A stretch of DNA of 5,054 nucleotides, from NCBI GenBank assembly GCA_005800795.1, contig SYEN01000021.1, positions 1 to 5,054 on the forward strand, read 5' to 3'. Origin of the DNA: Burkholderiales bacterium (GTDB taxonomy: Bacteria > Pseudomonadota > Gammaproteobacteria > Burkholderiales > SG8-41). Made by a program: the position numbers and the translations under genes. The notes under the pieces are model-generated. The model saw only the letters and a list, made by a program, of their open reading frames with translations. It was not told where the DNA came from and made no database searches. Positions 1-5,054 of this stretch are shown piece by piece; position 1 is the stretch's first letter; the number at the start of each line of letters is the position of its first letter.

Positions 1-105
1 CCCGCGCAGGCGGGAACCCATAACACACGTGGCATCGCAGCCACCCTTCGCCCCATCCTGCCTGCCCCACAGGCGAGGGAAGGGGATTCCCGCCTTCGCG
101 GAAAT
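1..105. repeat. dRS3-like inverted repeat pair enclosing two hairpins (cut by window edge)
   Basis: Bases 86-105 fit the dRS3 pattern ATTCCC-N8-GGGAAT with one mismatch (GGAAAT). Bases 1-17 are a second copy in opposite orientation, missing its first three bases at the window edge. The two copies can pair: 2-19 with 84-101, 16 pairs, with mismatches at C7/T96 and C17/A86. Inside lie two more stems. GTGGC (29-33) pairs perfectly with GCCAC (40-44), and 45-52 pairs with 72-79 (8 pairs, one of them G-T). An alternative inner stem is GCCTG (60-64) with CAGGC (70-74). The whole folds like a three-way junction. dRS3 repeats are known from Neisseria, and similar dispersed GGGAAT palindromes occur in many betaproteobacteria. 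No coding frame is evident. It could be a non-autonomous mobile repeat or an intergenic structured repeat. The pairing is seen directly; the family name is an inference. Confidence 0.55.
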
Positions 106-186
106 GACAATGCCGCATGTGATCCGCGCAACAAGAAATAGAATAAAATATAATAATATCAAATACTTATAGCATTCCGATCTAAA
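106..186. other. AT-rich intergenic tract downstream of the Bug gene
   Basis: This stretch lies between the folded repeat and the stop codon of the binding-protein gene. Bases from about 130 to 186 are very AT-rich compared with the rest of the window. Read on the minus strand the tract is rich in T and TAT, but no GC-rich stem precedes it, so it is not a classic intrinsic terminator. I could not pair a convincing -35 with a -10 on either strand. It may be where transcription of the cluster ends, but the sequence does not prove it. Confidence 0.3.
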
Positions 187-1167
187 TCACTGCGGCTCAA
201 TCTTCGCCGCGCGTATCGCCTTCTCGAAAAAAACGAAATCGCGCTCAATAAACGCCGCGAATTCCTCCGGCGTACTACCGATCACGCGCAAACCTGATTC
301 CTCAATTCGCGCGCGCAAATCAGGCATTTTCAGTACCCGCAAAATCTCCGCGTTCAGCCGCACGATGCGTTCGCGTGGCGTACCCGCCGGCGCCCACAGC
401 GCCTGCCAGCCGGGCGTATCCACCTGCGCGTAACCGTGCTCGGCAAACGTCGGCACATCGGGCAGAGACGGCGCGCGCACCGGCCCGCCCAGCGCAATCG
501 CACGCACGCGCTTCGACTGAATCAACGGGCCGATTTGCGAGATGCTCGGAAACATCACCTCGATGTGCCCGCCGAGCAAATCATTCTGCGCAAGACTCGC
601 GCCCTTGTAAGGCACATGCGTCATGTTGATGTTAGCCGCCGCCATCAACATCTCGCCGTGCAGATGCGTGATATTGCCCACGCCCGCCGAACCGAAATGC
701 AAACTGCCCGGCCGCTTGCGCGCCAGCGCAGTAAACTCCGGCAGCGTCTTCGCAGGCAGCGACGGATGCACCACCATCACCTGCCCGTACGACAGCGTGA
801 TCTGCGAAATCGGCAAAAAATCGCGCCGCGCGTCATAAGGCAGCTTCTTGATCAACAGCGTGTTCGTGTTATGCGAACCGGTGGTATAGAGCAACGTGTA
901 GCCGTCCTTCGGGCTCTTGGCGACGATATCGGTGCCCAGCGTTCCACTGGCGCCGGGCCGGTTGTCGAACACGAACGGCTGGTTAAACGCCTCGGTGAGT
1001 TTTTGCAACAGCGGCCGGCCAATCACATCAGGTGGGCCGCCGGGCGCGACCGGAACAATTACGCGCACGGCGCGCGACGGGTAATCATCGGCGCGTTGCG
1101 CGTGGGCGGCGCCGGTGAAAACCAGCGCCGCTGCAAACAACACGGTGAATTGAAACGGCATTCGCAT
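187..1167 (-). CDS. Bug/TctC-family tripartite tricarboxylate transporter substrate-binding protein
   Basis: Periplasmic solute-binding protein that would capture a small organic acid; the exact ligand cannot be read from the sequence. The chosen ATG gives 326 residues, typical for the family. Residues 1-23 form a signal peptide (MRMP, a hydrophobic core, then AHA|Q). Family landmarks follow in order: APGGPPD (41-47), whose Asp lies in the ligand-binding loop, NRPGASG (69-75), KDGYTLL (87-93), HVPYKG (184-189), DVPTFAEHGY (237-246) and APAGTP (259-264). An upstream in-frame start at 1227 would add 20 residues before the signal peptide. It is disfavoured because GGAGA lies seven bases before the ATG at 1167. 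A second ATG two codons downstream (1161) is possible. No tctA or tctB gene is near, as usual for orphan Bug proteins. It follows the hydrolase gene on the same strand after 153 bases, so it may be co-transcribed or have its own promoter. Confidence 0.93.
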   Translation of the reverse strand: MRMPFQFTVLFAAALVFTGAAHAQRADDYPSRAVRVIVPVAPGGPPDVIGRPLLQKLTEAFNQPFVFDNRPGASGTLGTDIVAKSPKDGYTLLYTTGSHNTNTLLIKKLPYDARRDFLPISQITLSYGQVMVVHPSLPAKTLPEFTALARKRPGSLHFGSAGVGNITHLHGEMLMAAANINMTHVPYKGASLAQNDLLGGHIEVMFPSISQIGPLIQSKRVRAIALGGPVRAPSLPDVPTFAEHGYAQVDTPGWQALWAPAGTPRERIVRLNAEILRVLKMPDLRARIEESGLRVIGSTPEEFAAFIERDFVFFEKAIRAAKIEPQ

Positions 1168-1320
1168 GAGAGGCTCTCCGGAAACTGCAAAAGCGAAGCA
1201 TACTGCTGTTGCGTGTGGCAAAACCACGGCAAGCCTCGTGCCCGCAGAGTCAACTATTCGTAACTAATTGTTTTTAGTGATATTTTTATATGGGCTAAAC
1301 ATCGATCACGAAGACCTTCA
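1168..1320 (-). promoter_or_regulatory. Intergenic leader between hydrolase and second Bug gene, with hairpin
   Basis: This 153-base gap holds an AT-rich stretch (about 1260-1300) amid GC-rich genes, which suggests a promoter region for the Bug gene, although no clear -35/-10 pair could be fixed. A hairpin lies nearer the gene. TTGC (1209-1212) pairs with GCAA (1229-1232), and GTGG (1215-1218) with CCAC (1224-1227), around the loop CAAAA. The pentamer AACTA occurs at 1252-1256 and 1262-1266, exactly 10 bases apart, which could be repeated half-sites for a regulator. No run of T follows the hairpin, so it is not a standard terminator. Functional meaning is inferred. Confidence 0.3.
1175..1179 (-). 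promoter_or_regulatory. Ribosome binding site deciding the start of the Bug gene
   Basis: On the minus strand GGAGA lies seven bases before the ATG at 1167. It places translation initiation directly before the signal peptide and argues against the longer frame from 1227. Confidence 0.7.
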
Positions 1321-2220
1321 TCACACCCAATACAACGCTTGCGGATTCGTCACCAGCACCTTGTAGCGCGTGGCGGCATCCGGCACCCAGCGTGACAGGC
1401 GGTCAAACAGTTCCGCGCCATCGGGCTTGGAAGCCGCGTCCTTAACACCAGTGTGCGGCCAGTCGGTGCCCCACACGCAGCGCTCGGGCGCCGCGCGCGC
1501 AAGCGCTGTCGCCAATGCATCGCAGTCGTCGTAGGGCGGACGCTTCTGCCCCGAACGCAAATAAACACCCGATAACTTAACCCACGTATTGCCGCCATTG
1601 AGCAGCCGGCGCAACACGGTGTAACCCGCATCGTTCAAGGCATCGGGCTGCGGCAGGTAGCCCATGTGATCGATGACCACGCGGCACGCCAACTCGGCTA
1701 GCGCGCGCTCGAAGCGAACCAGCGCGCCGGGTTCGCGCCCAGCCACGAACTGAATGTGCCAGCCGAGATCGGTAATACGTTTCGCGTACGACGCCAACGC
1801 CTCGGGCAGCACGCGCCCGTTCTCCGCGTAAAGCCGTATGCCGCGAACGCCTTGCGCATGCAACTGCCGCAATTCCACATCGGGCGTGTCGGTTTTGATC
1901 ACCGCGATACCGCGCGCGCTGTCGCCGAACGCGGCCAGCGCATCGATGAGACAACGGTTGTCGAAGCCGTAGCTGGATGGCGAAACGATTACCACCCGCG
2001 ACAGCCCCACGCGGCGCTGGAACAAACGATATTCCGCCACCGTTCCCCACTCCGCCGCGCTGTGCTCCAGCACCACTTGGCGTGGAAAACGTCGATCAAA
2101 AATGTGAATGTGGCAATCCGTGGCGCCCGCCGGAGCGAGGTTGGCGGGCGGCGCTGTGCCCGTGGAATGCGGCACGGCGAGCGTTTCGCCCTTGATCCAC
2201 TTGATCGCTTCGTTTGGCAT
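1321..2220 (-). CDS. Amidohydrolase-2 family hydrolase, LigI (2-pyrone-4,6-dicarboxylate lactonase)-like
   Basis: Predicted cytoplasmic TIM-barrel metal-dependent hydrolase of 299 residues, with no signal peptide. Visible landmarks are the metal-binding DCHIHIFD (35-42, His37 and His39), SPSSYGFDN (80-88), GIRL (127-130), GWHIQ (153-157), VIDHMG (182-187, His185), WVKLSGVYLRS (213-223) and the catalytic WGTDWPH (250-256, Asp253). These match the LigI subgroup of cog_amidohydrolases, whose known members open the ring of 2-pyrone-4,6-dicarboxylate or related lactones such as sulfomuconolactone or sugar lactones. Its Arg129 and Arg222 lie where LigI uses arginines to hold carboxylates, which suggests an acidic substrate. 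The loop after GIR reads LYAENG, unlike the more usual GVRFN, so the true substrate may differ. It starts 36 bases after the stop of the upstream Bug gene, almost certainly in one operon. The region before its ATG has only a weak purine stretch (GAGAAAG), so translational coupling is possible. Confidence 0.9.
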   Translation of the reverse strand: MPNEAIKWIKGETLAVPHSTGTAPPANLAPAGATDCHIHIFDRRFPRQVVLEHSAAEWGTVAEYRLFQRRVGLSRVVIVSPSSYGFDNRCLIDALAAFGDSARGIAVIKTDTPDVELRQLHAQGVRGIRLYAENGRVLPEALASYAKRITDLGWHIQFVAGREPGALVRFERALAELACRVVIDHMGYLPQPDALNDAGYTVLRRLLNGGNTWVKLSGVYLRSGQKRPPYDDCDALATALARAAPERCVWGTDWPHTGVKDAASKPDGAELFDRLSRWVPDAATRYKVLVTNPQALYWV

Positions 2221-2256
2221 GTTGCTGACTTACTTTCTCAACGGAGCGTCAACAAA

Positions 2257-3231
2257 TCACTTGGGCACGATGCCGTACTTCTGCATCACCCTGCCCCACT
2301 TCTCCACCTCACGCCGATTCTCCTCGACAAACTGCTCGGGCGTGGTGGTACGCGGGATCGAGCCGCCTGCGATGAGGCGCGCCGAAATATCCGGCATGTT
2401 GACCACCTTGACCAGCGTCTCGTGCATCTTCGCGATAATGGCCTTCGGCGTACCTGCGGGCGCCGCGAGGCCCTTGAAGTTCTGCGACTCAAAGTCTACG
2501 AAGCCTTGCTCATCGAAGGTCGGCACATCGGGGATCGCGGCGAGACGCTTGGGACCGCAGAAGGCGATAATCTTCAACCTGCCCGCCTTGTGATGGGGTG
2601 CTGCGACCGCGTAGTTGATGAACACGAGATCGTTGCGTCCAGCCATCACTTCAAACATCGCGGGCGCGGCACCCTTGTAGGGCACGTGCACGACGTCGAT
2701 TTTCATCCTGTCCTGCAACAGCAGAATCGACAAGTGCCCCGCCGAGTTATCACCCGAGGAAGCAAAGTTGATCTTGCCGGGATTGGCACGCGCATGCGCA
2801 ATCAGCTCCTTCGGACTATTCGGCGCGAAGCCCGGATGCGCAACCAGCACGTTCGGCGTGAGATCGAACTTCGTGATCATCGCGAAGTCTTTCACCGGGT
2901 CGTACGGCATCTTCTTGTTAATGAGCTGCGGAAATATATGCGTGTTGGGCGCGACAACGATAAAGGTATAGCCGTCCGGATTCGCCCGCGCCACCGCTTC
3001 TCCGGCAATCAAACCGCCCGCACCAGCGCGGTTCTCGTAAACTATGTTTTGGCCCAGCAGCTCCGACACCTTCGCGGCAATCGGCCGCGCGATCACATCG
3101 GCGCCGCCACCGGGCGCATTCGATATTACCCAGCGCATTGGCTTGGTGGGGTAGGCGCCCTGCGCGTGGGCGTCAGATATTGACGATAGCGCCGCGCATA
3201 GTGCTACCGCGAAAATACTTCCTCTCGTCAA
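2257..3231 (-). CDS. Bug/TctC-family substrate-binding protein, first gene of the hydrolase operon
   Basis: Periplasmic binding protein for a carboxylate-type ligand, 324 residues from the chosen start. Residues 1-23 are a signal peptide ending AHA|Q. Family landmarks are APGGGAD (39-45), NRAGAGG (67-73), NPDGYTF (84-90), HVPYKG (182-187), DVPTFDEQGF (235-244) and APAGTP (257-262). I chose the TTG at 3231 because GGAGG (3241-3237) sits five bases before it. The frame also has a TTG at 3243, but that overlaps the ribosome binding site. No ATG or GTG lies between the upstream in-frame stop (3277-3279) and the signal peptide. It is clearly divergent from the Bug protein at 187-1167, with different residues in the loops around HVPYKG, so the two are probably not a recent duplication. 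It is closely linked to the LigI-like hydrolase, so it may bind that enzyme's substrate or its precursor. No permease genes are in view. Confidence 0.92.
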   Translation of the reverse strand: MTRGSIFAVALCAALSSISDAHAQGAYPTKPMRWVISNAPGGGADVIARPIAAKVSELLGQNIVYENRAGAGGLIAGEAVARANPDGYTFIVVAPNTHIFPQLINKKMPYDPVKDFAMITKFDLTPNVLVAHPGFAPNSPKELIAHARANPGKINFASSGDNSAGHLSILLLQDRMKIDVVHVPYKGAAPAMFEVMAGRNDLVFINYAVAAPHHKAGRLKIIAFCGPKRLAAIPDVPTFDEQGFVDFESQNFKGLAAPAGTPKAIIAKMHETLVKVVNMPDISARLIAGGSIPRTTTPEQFVEENRREVEKWGRVMQKYGIVPK

Positions 3232-3236
3232 GCTTG

Positions 3237-3241
3237 CCTCC
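3237..3241 (-). promoter_or_regulatory. Ribosome binding site supporting a TTG start
   Basis: A perfect GGAGG on the minus strand lies five bases before the TTG at 3231. It is the only strong Shine-Dalgarno near the signal peptide, so the gene very likely uses TTG as its start codon. Confidence 0.7.
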
Positions 3242-3295
3242 AAAGTTTGGTGTGCGTCTGGCCCGCCGCCGTGCAGCTAGCTTCTACGCGTTCTG

Positions 3296-3311
3296 TTGCC
3301 CCCATAGGCAA
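3296..3311. promoter_or_regulatory. Short inverted repeat TTGCC-N6-GGCAA, possible operator
   Basis: TTGCC (3296-3300) and GGCAA (3307-3311) form a perfect five-base inverted repeat with a six-base gap, about 65 bases upstream of the first Bug gene. Position and symmetry would suit a regulator site, but the arms are short and no regulator gene is in the window. It does not exactly fit the LysR T-N11-A rule. Confidence 0.2.
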
Positions 3312-3375
3312 TACTCCCAGCCGCACAACCGCCTCGACGGTCACACCATACTTGTTTGTAAGAATCGCCCATCTG

Positions 3376-3389
3376 CGCCTGCTCAGGCG
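3376..3389. other. Small hairpin in the gap upstream of the Bug-hydrolase operon
   Basis: CGCCTG (3376-3381) and CAGGCG (3384-3389) are inverted copies. With a realistic loop of four bases the stem is GCCT/AGGC. It is the second hairpin met after the TPR gene ends and may help to end transcription or protect the message 3' end. No T-run follows on the minus strand. Confidence 0.25.
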
Positions 3390-3406
3390 AGCCCCTTAGA
3401 TTCGCC

Positions 3407-3430
3407 GGCTCGGAGATTGCTTCCCGAGCC
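3407..3430 (-). terminator. Hairpin just after the TPR gene, terminator-like without a T-run
   Basis: GGCTCGG (3407-3413) and CCGAGCC (3424-3430) form a perfect seven-base stem with a ten-base loop. It begins eight bases after the stop codon of the TPR gene on the minus strand, exactly where a terminator would stand. No T-run follows, so it is not a textbook intrinsic terminator. It could instead stabilise the 3' end or act with the next hairpin at 3376-3389. Confidence 0.35.
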
Positions 3431-3438
3431 ACCCTCAG

Positions 3439-5054
3439 TCAAATTTCGTCGCTGCCAGGTACTAGGCCGCGACGCTTCTGCTCAAGGGGGTATGTGCCGA
3501 TGACGGATCTCAGCGCAAAGTGCCCGGTTTCCTTCAGCGCTTCCCGGCACCTCGCGCACTGCGCGAATCGAAATGTCTTTCCCATGGCGCGTGCTACAAA
3601 ATGATTTTCTTGATCGCTCATCGATGCATCGCCCTGCTGGCCGCAGTGAACGCAACAAAGGCCGGTCGCCTGGCCTGTACCCGACTGTCCCAATTCTGCC
3701 AGCCCCGCTTCGATATCAATCAGAAGCTCGTGGTCCCCAATGGCCTCGGCAATCCCGCGCGCACTAACGTAATCGTCAGCGGCCTCTTCCATGCGGCTCT
3801 GCCGCACCCTTTCGCGAGCCCTGAACACGTAGTAAACCGCGAGATTGAGCTGCGTCAGTTCTTGCTCGGAAGGCTCCGCTTCAAGCTCCAACATTCGCTT
3901 GTAGCCCAAAATGAGCTCATCTGCGCCACTCTCCCACTCCGTCCAGTTCATCGCTCCCTCCGCGACCTTCGGCGCGAGCAGCTTCAACAGAGACTTCAGG
4001 GCGAATCGCTCGAACGTCAACGAGCCCGTCAACCTGAAGATGCGGTATGACTCCCGGTAACGCGAAATCGCTTCTTCGACCTGCCCTGCGGCTTCGAGAT
4101 ACTCGGCCTGGTTCGCAACCACCTTCGCGAGCGTCTCTCGACCCTCATCCCCGGCACGACGAAGATGCTCCTCGCTCATGCGATAAGAGCGAATCTTCGA
4201 CTCGGGATCCCCCAACATGCTTTGCAGCACGCCGAGATCATTGCAAAGAAGGCCCAGCCAGAGCGGATCGTCCTTGTCGTCACACGCGGCCAGCGCCGCT
4301 TTCATCCTGGCAAGAGCGCCCTGTCCGTCCCCACCCTGAGCCAGAATCCGTGCGGCCCCGCTCGCGCCAGTCACCATCAGCTTGACGCTCCCTGATTGAC
4401 GGGCAATACGAAAAGTGGAATCGTAGTAGTCGATGGCCGCCGGGATTTTGCCCTGCTGCTGCGCCAGCACGGCCTGTCTGACCGTGACCTCAGCCAGCCT
4501 CTCCAGCTCGCCTGCGGCAGTGAGTATTCCGGCCGCCTCTTGAAGGCTCGCGGCGGCACCACTTGCGTCGCCGAGTGCATCCTGTCCGGTGGCACGCTGA
4601 AGCAGAAGGTGTACCAAGGTACTAAGCCGGGGGTCGCTAACCTTGTCGGACAATACGAACTGCGTGAGGGCGCTGTCGGGACGACGGTAGAATTCGACGA
4701 GCCGCCTTTCGATCTGTGCTGCGTCCTGCAGATGGCCGCTCCTTCGCAGTAGTACGGCGACTTCGGCTGCGGCGCAGGAGGATTCCGGGTTTGCAATTAC
4801 CGCTTCGTACGAATCCTTTATTCGGGCAAAGCCGCTGCTCTCGAGCTTGTCCCACAATCCGGCGACGGTCGCCTGATCAGCTTTGCAGGCTGTGACCAGC
4901 ACGATCGGATTTACTAGCAGCCTGTCGGACTTAGCCGACAATTGTTTATTGAACTTGTCATCGAAGCCAGAGAGTAAACGTTGCTTGATAGGGGCATAGG
5001 ATACACAGGCGAGGCGAACGAATGACACGATTTGTGACGGTGAATCGAGACACG
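3439..5054 (-). CDS. TPR-repeat protein with C-terminal CxxC pair, 5' end outside the window (partial)
   Basis: The frame stays open to the right edge (eight more codons beyond a GTG at 5028), and that GTG has no Shine-Dalgarno, so the gene probably begins outside the window. From the GTG it has 529 residues; positions below use that numbering. Residues about 140-335 and 395-432 are helical hairpins of TPR type, with a good example near 302-332 (key residues Ala305, Tyr310, Gly315, Ala320, Tyr324). TPRs mediate protein-protein contacts. Residues about 36-80 resemble a winged helix (an ATVAGLWDKLESSG recognition-like helix, then a wing ending at Tyr74). The tail has CVHC (459-462) and CARC (491-494), likely a zinc-binding ribbon. 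No signal peptide or membrane segment is seen. A winged helix before TPRs is typical of STAND ATPases, so an upstream NTPase domain is possible but unseen. I do not recognise a named family. If GTG 5028 is the start, the gene is complete. Confidence 0.75.
   Translation of the reverse strand, partial: CLDSPSQIVSFVRLACVSYAPIKQRLLSGFDDKFNKQLSAKSDRLLVNPIVLVTACKADQATVAGLWDKLESSGFARIKDSYEAVIANPESSCAAAEVAVLLRRSGHLQDAAQIERRLVEFYRRPDSALTQFVLSDKVSDPRLSTLVHLLLQRATGQDALGDASGAAASLQEAAGILTAAGELERLAEVTVRQAVLAQQQGKIPAAIDYYDSTFRIARQSGSVKLMVTGASGAARILAQGGDGQGALARMKAALAACDDKDDPLWLGLLCNDLGVLQSMLGDPESKIRSYRMSEEHLRRAGDEGRETLAKVVANQAEYLEAAGQVEEAISRYRESYRIFRLTGSLTFERFALKSLLKLLAPKVAEGAMNWTEWESGADELILGYKRMLELEAEPSEQELTQLNLAVYYVFRARERVRQSRMEEAADDYVSARGIAEAIGDHELLIDIEAGLAELGQSGTGQATGLCCVHCGQQGDASMSDQENHFVARAMGKTFRFAQCARCREALKETGHFALRSVIGTYPLEQKRRGLVPGSDEI

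Noticed and set aside
130..186. Promoter-like TATTAT/TATAAG boxes in the AT-rich tract
   Set aside because: No acceptable -35 box at the right spacing; such boxes are expected by chance in AT-rich DNA.
436..1263. Plus-strand open frame of 275 codons opposite the second Bug gene
   Set aside because: Arg/His/Gln-rich antisense shadow with no domain, and it covers a well-supported signal-peptide protein.
1756..3183. Long plus-strand open frame of 475 codons opposite the hydrolase and first Bug gene
   Set aside because: Its translation is rich in Arg and His with no recognisable domain, and it lies antisense to two clear family members; it is a by-product of their GC-rich codon use.
3244..3360. 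Possible promoter for the first Bug gene (TTGTGC and TATGGG, 16-base spacing)
   Set aside because: Each box matches the sigma-70 consensus in only half its positions; too weak to annotate.
3138..3503. Plus-strand open frame of 121 codons spanning the gap between the TPR gene and the first Bug gene
   Set aside because: Overlaps both neighbours antisense, has a low-complexity Pro/Arg/Ser composition and no family signal.
4377..4855. Several plus- and minus-strand frames inside the TPR gene
   Set aside because: Alternate-frame shadows of a TPR protein with consistent helical pattern.
4923..4940. Inverted repeat TGTCGG/CCGACA with a six-base loop
   Set aside because: Lies inside the coding frame of the TPR protein and is short enough to arise by chance.
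1..5054. tRNA, rRNA, CRISPR array, insertion sequence or toxin-antitoxin genes
   Set aside because: Looked for by eye on both strands; no cloverleaf, regularly spaced direct repeats, transposase motifs or small paired genes were found.

Overview
The window looks like chromosomal DNA from a GC-rich betaproteobacterium, most likely of the order Burkholderiales. The main reason is the presence of two periplasmic solute-binding proteins of the Bug/TctC family. That family is hugely expanded in Bordetella, Achromobacter, Cupriavidus and Comamonadaceae, usually as orphan genes without membrane permease partners. A dRS3-like dispersed repeat at the left edge fits the same group. The assignment is an inference from family content, not from a marker gene.

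All four protein genes lie on the minus strand, so transcription runs from right to left. From the right: (1) a long reading frame (5054 down to 3439), open at the window edge, encodes a TPR-repeat protein ending in a paired CxxC motif. Its visible N-terminal part resembles a winged helix, so it may be the C-terminal part of a larger signalling ATPase. (2) After a gap of about 200 bases with two hairpins comes a Bug-family binding protein (3231-2257), probably starting at TTG. (3) Only 36 bases later comes a metal-dependent amidohydrolase of the LigI (2-pyrone-4,6-dicarboxylate hydrolase) family (2220-1321). (4) After a 153-base gap with an AT-rich stretch and a hairpin comes a second, divergent Bug-family binding protein (1167-187). 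(5) The left 186 bases hold an AT-rich tract and a compact, strongly folded inverted repeat.

The central three genes make a plausible small catabolic cluster. Two exported binding proteins would capture organic acids (typically carboxylates) in the periplasm, and the cytoplasmic hydrolase would open a lactone or pyrone ring. The membrane subunits TctA and TctB are not in the window, as is common for Bug proteins. The TPR protein seems unrelated in function.

No tRNA, rRNA, CRISPR array, insertion sequence or toxin-antitoxin pair was seen. I found no convincing new system. The items most worth a second look are the folded repeat at the left edge and the possible STAND-type identity of the truncated TPR gene.
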